NCBI RefSeq assembly: GCF_028198165.1
Contig: NZ_CP116339.1
Coordinates: 496,001 to 560,000 of the forward strand
DNA from: Pseudoxanthomonas sp. JBR18
GTDB lineage: Bacteria; Pseudomonadota; Gammaproteobacteria; Xanthomonadales; Xanthomonadaceae
DNA length: 64,000 bases
Direction of reading: 5' to 3'
This document shows positions 43,713-52,436 of the stretch, one piece after another. The position numbers and the translations under genes are program-made. The notes under the pieces were generated by a model that was given only the letters and a program-made list of their open reading frames with translations, was not told the origin of the DNA and did not search any database. Each line of letters starts with the position of its first letter. Position 1 is the first letter of the stretch.

Positions 43713-44579
43713 TCAGGAGGCCGCTTTGGCGAACTGCGCGCAGTGATCGTGGACAAAGTCGGTGAAGCCACGCGCAGGCGTGCCGATCAGGCGCTCGATC
43801 TCGAAGGTCGGGTCGATGTCGTGATGGCCTGCGACAACATCGGCGAACTGCACCACCAGCCCCTTGGCCATCCACGGCGAGTTGCCGGTCAGGCAAAGGA
43901 GTGCGCGGAAGGCCAGGGGCGGCAGGTTGAGATAGCGCACCTTGTGCCCCAGCACGTCCGACAGGCGCTTGGCCGCCTCTTCCATATCCAGTGTTTCCGG
44001 GCCGGTCAGCAAATAGGTCGCGCCCACATGATCCGGTTCGGTCAGCACGGCCGCGGCCACGCGCGCCACGTCGCGTGTATCGACCCAGGAGACAGAGCCG
44101 CTCCCCGTGACCTGGGGCAGATAGCCCTTGGCAATCGGGTCCTTGAACCAGAGGAAGTTCTGCATGAACGCCGTCGGCTTCAGGAGGGTCCAATCGATGC
44201 CCGCAGCGCGCAGATGATGGTCGATGCGCGCGTGGGCTTTCGCCCAGGGAACAGGTGAGCGCACGTTTCCGTCGGAGGCGGAAACCTTGACGATCCTGGC
44301 AATCCCCGATCGCTTGGCAGCGTCGATCGCAGCGGTTTCCTGGGTGAACTGTTCTGGCGTGGGCGGCGTAATGAGGAAAATCGTCTGGCACCCGTCCGTG
44401 GCAGCCGGGAGTGTCTCCGGGCGATCGAAATCGCCCAGGACGGCCTCAACGCCGCGCTGCCGGAAGTCTTCGACCTACGCCGGCTTGCGGCACATCGCCC
44501 GAAACGGCGTCTTGGATTGAGCAAGGAGCCGACAGATCTCGCCACCGATGCCGCCGGTCGCTCCGGAGATCAGGATCAT
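43713..44579 (-). pseudogene. NmrA-like SDR (NAD(P)H-binding) gene interrupted by an in-frame amber codon
   Basis: From ATG 44579 the frame reads ILISGATGGIGGEICRLLAQ, a perfect NmrA-type nucleotide-binding start, then meets TAG at 44475-44477 (codon 35, after CRKPA). It resumes VEDFRQRGVEAVLGDFDRP and continues without further damage to 43713. CAG to TAG is the simplest cause. The remaining 253 codons contain LLKPTAFMQNFLWFKDPIAKG and GPETLDMEEAAKRLS, typical of the family. The ATG overlaps the marR stop (ATGA). Suppression, truncated re-initiation (GTG near 44264) or full loss of function are all possible. Confidence 0.82.
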
Positions 44580-45085
44580 GGTTGCGCGTCCTTGTCGTTG
44601 TCAGGGCCGTGAGCGGTCGGATGGGACCCGCGCTCCATCCACGCAGTGATCATGTCGCTCATCTGCGCAAGGGTCGCTTTGGCTTCCTGGAGGCGCTCGC
44701 TTCCGATGCGCTCGGTAATGGCCTGATCGATCTGGGCGACGGCCTCTTCGGCCGCTGCCAAGGCCTTGATGCCCGATGGAGTCAGGACAATGAGCTTTGC
44801 GCGCCGATGGTGCGGGTTGTCCTGGAACTCCACCATCGCGCGCTCGGCAAGCAGGCCGACGATACGCTGGACCGCTTGGCGGGTCAGCCCCATGTTGCGA
44901 GCGAGGGATGCCGTGGGTAGCGGCACCGGTGAATATCGCAACGCGGCGAGCACCTGCCACCAGGCGCTGGTGAGGCCCAGATGCGCGACCAGTTCATTAC
45001 CAGCGCTGATCAGCCTGCCATTGGCGGCAAAGATCACCAGCGAAAGTTCACGCACGGGATTCGACTGATCGTCCATGCGCATCAT
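44576..45085 (-). CDS. MarR-family transcriptional regulator
   Basis: A protein of about 169 residues with the winged helix-turn-helix of MarR: TSAWWQVLAALRYSPVPLPTASLARNMGLTRQAVQRIVGLLAERAMVEFQDNPHHRRAKLIVLTPSG (residues 40-105). It likely represses itself and the coupled NmrA-like gene in response to a small aromatic or oxidant ligand. Three closely spaced ATGs (45085, 45082, 45076) offer starts, none with a clear ribosome site. A perfect palindrome lies 12 bases upstream. Confidence 0.85.
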   Translation of the reverse strand: MMRMDDQSNPVRELSLVIFAANGRLISAGNELVAHLGLTSAWWQVLAALRYSPVPLPTASLARNMGLTRQAVQRIVGLLAERAMVEFQDNPHHRRAKLIVLTPSGIKALAAAEEAVAQIDQAITERIGSERLQEAKATLAQMSDMITAWMERGSHPTAHGPDNDKDAQP

Positions 45086-45096
45086 ATTGTCATTAC

Positions 45097-45110
45097 GACA
45101 GCATGCTGTC
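45097..45110. promoter_or_regulatory. Perfect palindrome, probable MarR operator
   Basis: GACAGCATGCTGTC is fully self-complementary. On the minus strand it overlaps TTGACA (a -35 hexamer) with CAATAT 17 bases further on, so binding would block the marR promoter. Autoregulation is inferred from position. Confidence 0.55.
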
Positions 45111-45357
45111 AATTTGCGCCGAACTTGCGCGTGCCGTGGCCCATCGCGCTGGCATACGCTGAGCGGAGAAAGACACGCCTATCGAGACCGATCGCAGCGA
45201 GCTCTCCTCGCGTTAGGTGAGGAAAGGGTGACCGGAGTGGCGACGGAATCGCCGCGCCCAACCGCAGCTGGCGGCCGTAACCGCGCTGCACGGGCATGCG
45301 ACGCAACCATCACCTTTATCACAGGCCAGAATTATGGCGTTTATTACGGAGACATCT

Positions 45358-45912
45358 ATGACAACCTCCCGACATATTAATTTTGTATTTTCTGCGGCGC
45401 TCTTCGGCCATGTTGGATTTTGTTTAGCCGCCAGTGTCGTGCAACCAAGGAAGGCGAGCAATGCTGAATTTAACGCTGCTATGTCCGCAGTCGAGAAAGT
45501 GGCGCGATATTTTTCAAGTTCCGGTGACACGTTGAAGCTTGAGGCGCTGATCTCCACGTCTTCGACTGGCGAAACAAAAGCATTCAACACGAAAAATTCA
45601 ACGATTGAACTAGCTGCTTTCCCCCTCACAAATGCTTTAAGTGCATCCTCCTCTACCCTTTACGTTGATTCGAAAAATGAAGAGCCGAGACTTCTGGCCA
45701 TGAACGTCTCAGGCGTCTGTCTGTCTAGGAAGCAGTTCGTTGGTCGCTATTCCGACGCGACGCTGATGTCGTTTCCACATGGCCACAGCTCGGAAGAGAC
45801 ATATCAGTACCGAACAGTGATCGATGGTGTCGCGATCATTTCCGAGTTCAAGGAGAAATCGAGAGACTGTATGTCGGCGGTCAAAATCCAACACGCGAAT
45901 GAGGCGAGCTGA
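45358..45912 (+). CDS. Exported hypothetical protein, low GC
   Basis: A 184-residue protein with a signal peptide (HINFVFSAALFGHVGFCLAAS). The ATG at 45358 is preceded by GGAGACATCT, a good ribosome site; an upstream in-frame ATG is less suited. The mature part is Ser/Thr/Glu-rich with two cysteines (GVCLSRK, RDCMSAV) that could pair. Codon use is much lower in GC than the neighbours, which suggests acquisition. No family was recognised. Confidence 0.6.
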   Translation: MTTSRHINFVFSAALFGHVGFCLAASVVQPRKASNAEFNAAMSAVEKVARYFSSSGDTLKLEALISTSSTGETKAFNTKNSTIELAAFPLTNALSASSSTLYVDSKNEEPRLLAMNVSGVCLSRKQFVGRYSDATLMSFPHGHSSEETYQYRTVIDGVAIISEFKEKSRDCMSAVKIQHANEAS

Positions 45913-46149
45913 TTAAGCAGGGGCCGCAAGAATGGGGAGACAAGGATCAAGTTTAACGTGGCTCCGTTACTCGAGGCCTCCACGATGTCTCCTTGCACAG
46001 ATCCCGTAGCAAGGTCCACTCGCCCATCGAGAGTCCGGCCGCCGCGCACTGGAAGCAGCGCAAAGCCATGCAGGAAGTCTGCACAGAAGCGGGCACTGTC
46101 ACCTTGGCACCTCTGAGCCCCGGGCAAGTGCACGCGCACCCTTGCCCCA

Positions 46150-46755
46150 CTATTCGCCCCCCGCCTTGCCAGGCATGGCCAGGGCCAGTGCGGAACCGGC
46201 CAGCCGGGCCGAAGCCAGCAGTTGCTCCACGTCATGCCCACTGCGCGCGGCGGCCGACAGACCGGACATCGTCACGACCATGAAGTCGGTGACCTGGCGG
46301 GCCATCTCCGGGTGGCGCGCAGCGACGTAGTCATGGATCACGCCCTCGGCGGCTCGGCTGAATCCACACGCGGCCTCGCGCGCGTCGCGGTCCTGACAGC
46401 GCGTCCCTTCCAGCACGAGGCAGCCCCTTCCCGTCACCTGCGCCGCATAGCGCCGCGCGGCGTCTTGGAGAACATCGGTCAGCGCCTGCGCCACGTCCAG
46501 GTCGGGCCGCAACAGATCGGCAAGCGGGATCGCCCCGGTGTGCGCCCACCGGTCCAGGACCCGCGCGTAAAGACCGGCCTTGCTCCCAAACGCTGCGTAG
46601 AAGCTGGGCGGGGTGATGCCCAAGACATTGGTGACGTCCGCCACCGTTACCGCGTCGTATCCGCGCGCATGGAACAGCACCTGCGCCTTGGCCACCGCCT
46701 CGTCCGGATCGAACTGGCGCGGCCGCCCGCGCTGGCGCGCCGTTTTTGTAGTCAT
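46150..46755 (-). CDS. bdcR: TetR-family repressor BdcR
   Basis: A 201-residue TetR-type regulator. The N-terminal helix-turn-helix (AVAKAQVLFHARGYDAVTVADVTNVLGITPPSFYAAFGSKAGLYARVL) and the later GRGCLVLEGTRCQDRDAREAACGFSRAAEGVIHDY and VTDFMVVTMSGLSAAARSGHDVEQL match E. coli BdcR closely as recalled. In E. coli it represses the divergent bdcA. Here bdcA is divergent at 73 bp, supporting the assignment. The start at 46755 lies after TTGACA-rich intergenic DNA. Confidence 0.88.
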   Translation of the reverse strand: MTTKTARQRGRPRQFDPDEAVAKAQVLFHARGYDAVTVADVTNVLGITPPSFYAAFGSKAGLYARVLDRWAHTGAIPLADLLRPDLDVAQALTDVLQDAARRYAAQVTGRGCLVLEGTRCQDRDAREAACGFSRAAEGVIHDYVAARHPEMARQVTDFMVVTMSGLSAAARSGHDVEQLLASARLAGSALALAMPGKAGGE

Positions 46756-46768
46756 CGTTATAAATTCC

Positions 46769-46797
46769 TTGACAAGCGCCAGGGCCACTTATGTAAT
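46769..46797 (+). promoter_or_regulatory. Sigma-70-type promoter for bdcA
   Basis: TTGACA at 46769-46774 and TGTAAT at 46792-46797 are separated by 17 bases, 31 bp before the bdcA start. The 72-bp region between bdcR and bdcA is AT-rich and probably also holds the BdcR operator, though no clean palindrome was found. Confidence 0.55.
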
Positions 46798-46827
46798 GAC
46801 TCCTATATTAATCAACCAGGAACTGAA

Positions 46828-47541
46828 ATGCCCACTTTTCAAGACAAGTCCGTCCTCGTCCTGGGTGGCAGCCGCGGCATCGGCGCGGCCATCGTCAAGC
46901 GCTTTGCGGCCGATGGGGCCAAGGTCACCTTCACTTATTCCGGCTCCCCGCAGGCCGCCGAGCAGCTGGCGGCGCAGACCCAAACCACGACGGTACAGAC
47001 CGACAGCGCGGACCGGGATGCGGTGATCGCCCGCGTGCGCGACAGCGGCCCCCTGGACATCCTGGTGGTCAACGCCGGCATCGCGATCTTCGGCGACGCG
47101 CTGGAGCAGGATCCCGATGCCATCGATCGCCTGTTCCGGATCAACGTCCATGCGCCCTATCACGCCGCAGTGGAAGCGGCGCGGCAGATGCCGCAGGGCG
47201 GGCGCATCATCATCATCGGCTCGGTCAACGGCGACCGCATGCCCCTCCCCGGCATGGCGTCCTACGCATTGAGCAAATCGGCGTTGCAGGGACTGGCGCG
47301 CGGCCTGGCCCGCGATTTCGGACCACGCGGGATCACCGTCAACGTCGTGCAGCCAGGTCCGATCGACACCGATGCCAATCCTGCCGACGGTCCGATGAAG
47401 GACCTGATGCACAGCTTCATGGCCATCAAGCGCCACGGCCGACCGGAGGAAGTCGCGTCCATGGTGGCCTGGCTGGCCGGCCCCGATGCCAGCTTCGTCA
47501 CCGGTGCGATGCACACCATTGATGGCGCTTTCGGCGCGTAA
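46828..47541 (+). CDS. bdcA: Cyclic-di-GMP-binding SDR-type protein BdcA
   Basis: A 237-residue SDR. The start VLVLGGSRGIGAAIVKRFAADGA, the block TDSADRDAVIARVRDSGPLDILVVNAGIAIFG, VNGDRMPLPGMASYALSKSALQG and the ending AGPDASFVTGAMHTIDGAFGA are nearly those of E. coli BdcA (YjgI), reported to lower free cyclic di-GMP by binding it and so promote biofilm dispersal. The NAG and YALSK motifs are retained, so oxidoreductase activity is also possible. The ATG at 46828 follows AGGAA. Confidence 0.9.
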   Translation: MPTFQDKSVLVLGGSRGIGAAIVKRFAADGAKVTFTYSGSPQAAEQLAAQTQTTTVQTDSADRDAVIARVRDSGPLDILVVNAGIAIFGDALEQDPDAIDRLFRINVHAPYHAAVEAARQMPQGGRIIIIGSVNGDRMPLPGMASYALSKSALQGLARGLARDFGPRGITVNVVQPGPIDTDANPADGPMKDLMHSFMAIKRHGRPEEVASMVAWLAGPDASFVTGAMHTIDGAFGA

Positions 47542-47810
47542 CTGAAGCGCGGGTCAGGGACAGGGCGCGATAGACCGCGCATCCTGGAGACTACCTTCAG
47601 CGTCCTGCGCAGCTAACAAGCGATGGCCGTGACCGTCGCTTGTTTCTGCAACCAACCGCGTCAGCCCATGCGAATGCGGCATCGCCGCTAGGCGCGGCCC
47701 CAGTCTGCTGGCACATGCGCCATCGTGCACCGGAGCTGACAACTCGCTATGCCGCCGGATAAAAGAAATAAGCTAGAAGTGAAATGACCGGCGCTTCTGT
47801 GGAAACCATC

Positions 47811-48104
47811 ATGCCTCGCTGTCGTCATCTCCGCGCCTGCTTTGCCGTGGCCGCCTTCGCGAGTCTCTCGGTGCAGGCGCAGACCGCAGAAGGCACAACG
47901 AGTCCAGTCGGATTCTTTTGTGCGTATGAAAGCTCAACCTTGGCCACGCTGCATTGGTTCAATGCAGACGTAGCACGCCCCCCAATCTGTAGGCCATCTG
48001 CGGATCGGCCAACACCGGTGCGGCGGACGGCATCCGGTCCACGCTGGAGGTTGGTTGACTCCGGTAGGCGAGCAGAGCTTCTTTCAAATAGCTCAAGGAC
48101 CTGA
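47811..48104 (+). CDS. Doubtful exported protein or gene remnant
   Basis: A frame of 97 residues. The first 25 form a believable signal peptide (LRACFAVAAFASLSVQAQ), and AEGTTSPVGFFCAYESSTLATLHW is natural. The last 40 residues are Arg/Pro/Ser-rich and look like an out-of-frame or truncated tail. It ends just before a SMAG-like repeat dimer, so a 3' truncation is plausible. No family was recognised. Confidence 0.3.
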   Translation: MPRCRHLRACFAVAAFASLSVQAQTAEGTTSPVGFFCAYESSTLATLHWFNADVARPPICRPSADRPTPVRRTASGPRWRLVDSGRRAELLSNSSRT

Positions 48105-48127
48105 CTGCCGATAAGAGGATGTTCCTC

Positions 48128-48217
48128 GTAGAGCGGAGTTCCTTGTAGAGCGGAGCTTGCTCCGCTGCACTTCGATCAGCCTGTTGGTAAAGCCCAGCGG
48201 AGCAAGCTCCGCTCTAC
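48128..48217. repeat. GTAG-type (SMAG-like) palindromic repeat cluster
   Basis: A hairpin unit starting GTAGAGCGGAGCTTGCTCCG (48145-48167) is repeated as its exact 23-bp reverse complement at 48195-48217. A partial third unit GTAGAGCGGAGTT is at 48128-48140. Each unit folds on itself (AGCGGA...TCCGCT), and the two pair with each other. The GTAG start and structure match the SMAG REP family of Stenotrophomonas and relatives, which are mobilised by REP-associated tyrosine transposases; none is encoded in the window. Confidence 0.8.
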
Positions 48218-48284
48218 GTTTCTCCATTCAGAGTGATTTTTGCTCTGAAGGAAATTAGCGTTGCCCTTCTCTTCCTTGGGACGG

Positions 48285-48378
48285 CGCTTGTGGCTTTGGC
48301 CTTTGCCCAGACAAAAGTAGCTCGCACACAGCGCGTGCGAAAGATCTTGCTTCGGCCTTGAGGATCAGGAAGTAAAGC
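48285..48378 (+). repeat. Partial (3' end) copy of the composite repeat
   Basis: Matches the 3' module of the intact copies: CAGACAAAAGTAGCTCGCAC, GCGTGCGAAAGATCTTGCTT and AGGAAGTAAAGCTGCCC. The hexamer tract and 5' body are missing. It lies directly after the SMAG-like cluster in a 378-bp gap (48,105-48,482) without a gene. Confidence 0.6.
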
Positions 48379-48482
48379 TGCCCAGGCTTTTGGACCCGGA
48401 TTGCGCAATCTCCATGTGGGCGGGACTCCCTGCTGGATCTATGCCACAGGCGATGCAGCAGGCCTGACCAGGCGCAAACAGG

Positions 48483-48905
48483 CTACGGCGCGGCGGCCTT
48501 GACGTCATACACGACGACGCGTTGCCACAGGTGCTCGCAGTCGGCGACGAACTGCTTGTGGATGGGGTGGACCTGATAGGCGTTCTGTCCGGCGACATCA
48601 TCGAAGAACAGGAGTTCCGAGGCGCTGTAGCTGGCATCGACGACGCCGCGTTGCTCGGTCTGCGCCGGCACGCCGATGTGGATGCCTCGCACGCTGTCGA
48701 TACCGGCCAACGTTCGCAAACCGGTGAGCAGCTTGGCGAGATCCTCCTTGGAATCCGGATGCTTCAGCCAGAAGAACACGTGGTGCACGATCGGCGGGAA
48801 CGCCGCCTTGTCGGCGGGCATGGCCGCGCGGGAGCCTGTGGCGGTCACGCTGGCAGCCAAGGCGGTCGCGGCAACGATGAGGTCACGGCGCGTGCGATCG
48901 GTCAT
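48483..48905 (-). CDS. Exported Dabb-type (stress-responsive A/B barrel) protein
   Basis: A 140-residue protein with a possible twin-arginine leader (RTRRDLIVAATALAAS) and a C-terminal Dabb domain: IVHHVFFWLKHPDSKEDLAKLLTGLRTLAGIDSVRGIHIGVPA and YQVHPIHKQFVADCEHLWQRVVVYDV. Dabb domains form dimeric alpha/beta barrels, some of which are enzymes, but most are uncharacterised. The ATG at 48905 follows AAGGGTGGATC. Confidence 0.8.
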   Translation of the reverse strand: MTDRTRRDLIVAATALAASVTATGSRAAMPADKAAFPPIVHHVFFWLKHPDSKEDLAKLLTGLRTLAGIDSVRGIHIGVPAQTEQRGVVDASYSASELLFFDDVAGQNAYQVHPIHKQFVADCEHLWQRVVVYDVKAAAP

Positions 48906-49194
48906 GATCCACCCTTCAGTACGTGGTCTGCGAGCCTGCGAGTATAGGGCGGCAAGCGCGGGGCCGGGCTCACTCGCCAAGCAGTGCCAGCGCGCAGTGA
49001 CGGGGGCGCGGCCCTTCATTGAAACCGCACACCATCCCTTGGCTTCGCTGCCAAGCGTGCTCAAACATGTCGTTTACCTGCCAGGGCTGGAGCGCGCGGC
49101 GACAGCGCCTCCGCGCTCCCCAATCCGCTGAGCGGCCTCGGTCACCGATGCGCGGCACCGGCGCGTGTTCTTCAATCCCATCTTGTGGACCGGC

Positions 49195-49300
49195 GCCAGC
49201 GGCGTGACGTGGCACCTCCCTGTGCCTCGCCGTTCTACACGGCGCATCCCGCGCAGTGGCTACTTTTTTGCCAAGGTAACCGTGGCTCGCAGGCACTGCT
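49195..49300 (+). repeat. Decayed copy of the composite repeat (3' part)
   Basis: CCTGTGCCTCGCCGTTCTAC, then GCAGTGGCTACTTTTTTGCC and GTGGCTCGC, align with 54,948-55,030 of the best copy with many changes. It lies in the 438-bp gap 48,906-49,343, which holds no supported gene. Confidence 0.55.
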
Positions 49301-49343
49301 TGCTTCTGGCCCCAACCCAACCTGCAGCCTGTTCCCCACGCCA

Positions 49344-51272
49344 TCAACGCAAGCGCGAGAACGCACCAATCCCGGCGATCGCCAGCCGCTCGGCGGGCAC
49401 CGCCGTTTCGGCGAACGACAGCCGCAGGTAGCGGATCTGGCGGACCTCGGGGAAATTCAGACGCTGGGTCGAGAGCGCATAGGCGATGTTGGACAGTTCG
49501 CCGGCACCGGCCGGTTGCCAGTGCTGGCCATCCTCGCTGCTTTCGGCGCGATAGCCCTTCGGTGGCGCCGCGCCGTTCAGCACCGCGCGCGAGGGCGTGA
49601 GACTGAAGCCGGCGACCTGACGCAGCGCGCCCAGGTCGATGGTCACCTGCGCGGGATGGCCTGGCGTGGGCGCGGGCACGATCCAGATCGTGCTGGCGTC
49701 ATCGTCAAGCAGCTTCTCCGCGCCCGGTGCGCTGGCCTGGACAATGCGCCAACCCGCGGCGGACAACACGTCGGGCGCGTTCTCCGTCGGCCGCGCGACC
49801 GCGACCGGCGCAACCGCGCGGAACAGCGCGAATTCGCTGATCGCCGGGCAGACCGGCGCCGCGAGCACGACCAGCCGCACACGGCGCGCGGTGAGCGGGC
49901 GGTCGAGCCGCACGATCCGCTGCGCACCGATGCATTCGGCTTCGGCCAAGCGCTGCCATTGCCCATCGACCTCGGCTTCAACCGCGAAGCGGGTGACGCG
50001 CACGCCCAGCGGCAGGTATTCCCGCAGCCGGATCAGGTCGAAGCTGCGCGCCGCCGACAGTTCCAGCGTCAGCGTCGGCGTGGTGACATCGTCCGGCGTC
50101 GACCAGTAGCTGTCTCGCTGGCCATCGAGCACGCGCGCCGGATCGAATCCAGGACCGCGCGACGCACTGGCGCTGGCCTTGGCGCCCTTGGCCAGATCGA
50201 GGGCGAAGCTGGCACGGATCGCATCGCCAAAACTCTGCAGCACCGCCACGTCGTGGTCGGCGATGCGGCCGCGTCGGTCGGGTGGCAGATTGAGGTTCAT
50301 GTTGGTGCCGCGCGCGACTGAGGTGTCGAAATAGCGCACCAGATTCTCCGGGCTGCGCACCTTGCCGTCTTCATCGGCATGGTAGAACCAGCCCGGGCGG
50401 ATCGAGGTGTTGGTTTCGGCCGGCCACCACAGGGCCGCCCCACGCACGCCGGCATTGCCGTTTTCCTGGGTGTAAGGGGCATTGGGCATGGTCGGCCAGC
50501 ATGGATCGCCCGCGATGCCGTCCTCGTTGCCCACCCAACGGATATCGGCGCCGAGCGGGTCGAAGGTGCAGGCCATCGGCTGGTGCTGGTGGACCAGCGC
50601 GATCATCCGCGGCCAGTTGTAGTAGGCGGGCGCATCGATCTTGCGCGTTTCGCGCGCGCCGCCGTAGTAGCCATCGCCGCCATTGGCGCCGTCGAACCAG
50701 AACTCGAACAGGTCGCCGTAGCCGGTGCACAGCTCGACGATCTGCTTGCGGAAATAGTCGAGATATCCCGGGCGACCGTACTCGGCGTGGTTGCGATCCC
50801 AAGGGGACAGGTAGATGCCGAAGGCCAGGCCCGCGCGACGACACGCCGCGGCCATTTCGCCGACGATGTCGCCCTTGCCGTTCTTGTAGGGCGAATTGCG
50901 GATGCAATGCTCGGTCAGGCGCGTGGGCCAAAGACAGAACCCATCGTGGTGCTTGGCCGTAAAAATGATCCCTTTCAGATTGCCGGCCTTGGCAGCGGCG
51001 ACAATTTGATCCGCGGAGAAATCGCTGGGATCGAACTTGCGCGGGTCCTCGGCGCCGTAGCCCCACTCCTTGTCGGTGAAGGTGTTCATCGCAAAATGCA
51101 CGAAGGCGTATTGCTCCCGCCGATGCCATCGCAGCTGTCGCGCGCTCGGCACGGCACCCCACGGCGAAGGCCCCTTGGGGCGCGGCGCGGCCACGACCTG
51201 CGCGGCCGATGCACTGAAACCTGCGGCGACGGCCACAGCCCCTGTGGCAAGAAAGGTACGACGATCGATCAT
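49344..51272 (-). CDS. Exported alpha-L-fucosidase (GH29) with discoidin-like domains
   Basis: A 642-residue protein with a Tat-type leader (DRRTFLATGAVAVAAGF). The GH29 barrel covers about residues 40-360, with the catalytic aspartate in LFEFWFDGANGG (about Asp194) and the conserved FTAKHHDGFCLWPT and YLSPWDRN segments. Two beta-sandwich modules follow (about 365-500 and 510-642), with discoidin/F5-8C features (YWSTPDDVTTPTLTLEL; VTIDLGALRQVAGFSLTPS). It should release terminal fucose from host or plant glycans. The ATG at 51272 opens on the Tat motif. Confidence 0.88.
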   Translation of the reverse strand: MIDRRTFLATGAVAVAAGFSASAAQVVAAPRPKGPSPWGAVPSARQLRWHRREQYAFVHFAMNTFTDKEWGYGAEDPRKFDPSDFSADQIVAAAKAGNLKGIIFTAKHHDGFCLWPTRLTEHCIRNSPYKNGKGDIVGEMAAACRRAGLAFGIYLSPWDRNHAEYGRPGYLDYFRKQIVELCTGYGDLFEFWFDGANGGDGYYGGARETRKIDAPAYYNWPRMIALVHQHQPMACTFDPLGADIRWVGNEDGIAGDPCWPTMPNAPYTQENGNAGVRGAALWWPAETNTSIRPGWFYHADEDGKVRSPENLVRYFDTSVARGTNMNLNLPPDRRGRIADHDVAVLQSFGDAIRASFALDLAKGAKASASASRGPGFDPARVLDGQRDSYWSTPDDVTTPTLTLELSAARSFDLIRLREYLPLGVRVTRFAVEAEVDGQWQRLAEAECIGAQRIVRLDRPLTARRVRLVVLAAPVCPAISEFALFRAVAPVAVARPTENAPDVLSAAGWRIVQASAPGAEKLLDDDASTIWIVPAPTPGHPAQVTIDLGALRQVAGFSLTPSRAVLNGAAPPKGYRAESSEDGQHWQPAGAGELSNIAYALSTQRLNFPEVRQIRYLRLSFAETAVPAERLAIAGIGAFSRLR

Positions 51273-51509
51273 TCGTGCATCCAACTGTGTACGAGTTCAG
51301 ATCTTAGCGTCTCCAACAGCGCGAACGTGCTCCCACGAGCCCATGAAACCGGCGTATTGAGCGGCTGAAGACAGGCAAGTCCACTGCGTCCCCTACACTG
51401 CTGCGAGCCAGACACGGGCGAGACAAAAGAACCCCTCGTCACGTCGCGTCAGCGCAATGGGGCGACCTGATGATTTCGTTCGTGGACATCCGGCTGCTTG
51501 AACGGATCG

Positions 51510-51830
51510 TCAGATCCCTACCTGCTTTGAGCGAGCAGCAAGCGGCCCCTTGCGGAGCAGGCGCTCGGAACGCATGACATGCAGGACAAAGACCTTGTGG
51601 CCGTCATAACGATAGAAGACCCGGCATGGCGGCTCCACTATCTGGCGATAACGCGACTTCCCAAGTTCTGGCGGCCGACTGCCACTTTCGGGATGGTCTG
51701 CAAGCTGCTCGACATGACCGAAAATGCGTTTGACCAGTTCCGAGGCGGCGACCGGGCTTTCCAGTGCGATGTAGTCGGCAATGGCGTCCAAATCCGACAA
51801 TGCCGGCTCGGACCAGACTATTTCAGCCAT
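51510..51830 (-). CDS. ParE/RelE-type toxin
   Basis: A 106-residue protein. IVWSEPALSDLDAIADYIALESPVAASELVKRIFGHVEQLADHPESGSRPPEL and YRQIVEPPCRVFYRYDGHKVFVLHVMRSERLL give the compact ParE/RelE fold. It starts inside the end of the antitoxin gene (13-bp overlap), as in classic modules. ParE-type members inhibit gyrase and RelE-type members cleave mRNA; the pattern favours ParE, but this cannot be settled by eye. Confidence 0.85.
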   Translation of the reverse strand: MAEIVWSEPALSDLDAIADYIALESPVAASELVKRIFGHVEQLADHPESGSRPPELGKSRYRQIVEPPCRVFYRYDGHKVFVLHVMRSERLLRKGPLAARSKQVGI

Positions 51831-52075
51831 CTGGCAAGGCGTTTCCTGGCTTGAGCGTGTGTCGTCGCACGCCCCTCAGCGAGGGCCTGCTCTCCACGCG
51901 CGATGCCTTCAAGGATCGCCATCCGCTGTTGCATGAGCTGATAAGTCTCAACGTCCAGGAGATATGCGCTTGGAAGTCCATGCTGGGTGATGAGGATGGG
52001 CTCCTTGTCCCGCTCGATGTCAGCGAGGAGTTCGGTGGCCTGTCGCTTGAGCGTTGTGACGAGTTCGGTGCGCAT
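51818..52075 (-). CDS. Phd/YefM-type antitoxin
   Basis: An 85-residue protein. The N-terminal Phd/YefM fold (TELVTTLKRQATELLADIERDKEPILITQHGLPSAYLLDVETYQLM) binds DNA, and the C-terminal helix, rich in Arg and Ala, should wrap the toxin. It is first in the operon and overlaps the toxin gene by 13 bases. It probably represses the module together with the toxin. Confidence 0.88.
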   Translation of the reverse strand: MRTELVTTLKRQATELLADIERDKEPILITQHGLPSAYLLDVETYQLMQQRMAILEGIARGEQALAEGRATTHAQARKRLARWLK

Positions 52076-52284
52076 GGAGTGACACTAGAGTATCACTCCA
52101 AGTTGCGCAAGTGCTCGGCCAAAGACCCGACCCACGCGTTGAGCGGGACCGGTTTGCGGCGGCGTTAGAGCCGCAGACCGGCGGGAATCTGGCAGTGGAA
52201 CCGGTGACCGGACACCTGAAGCGGGAGCACCGACTGGACCGGTGCTGGCGAGTCCTCCCTCGGAATGGTGTCTGCGGTCCTGGC

Positions 52285-52375
52285 TGCTTCTCCGAGACAA
52301 AAGTGGCTCGCACGCATCGCATGCGAAAGCTTTTACTCCCACACTTTGGCCAAGGAAGTAAACCTGACCCCGCTA
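52285..52375 (+). repeat. Partial (3' end) copy of the composite repeat
   Basis: GAGACAAAAGTGGCTCGCAC, GCATGCGAAAGCTTTTACTC and GGAAGTAAACCTGACCCCG match the 3' module of the intact copies. The upstream part is absent. It lies in the 361-bp gap between the antitoxin and sigma-factor genes, which shows nothing else. Confidence 0.65.
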
Positions 52376-52436
52376 TCCGTTGCAGCTACGGACGGCAAAG
52401 GACAACACAGGGACGGCGCCGGAGACACGTCAAAAC

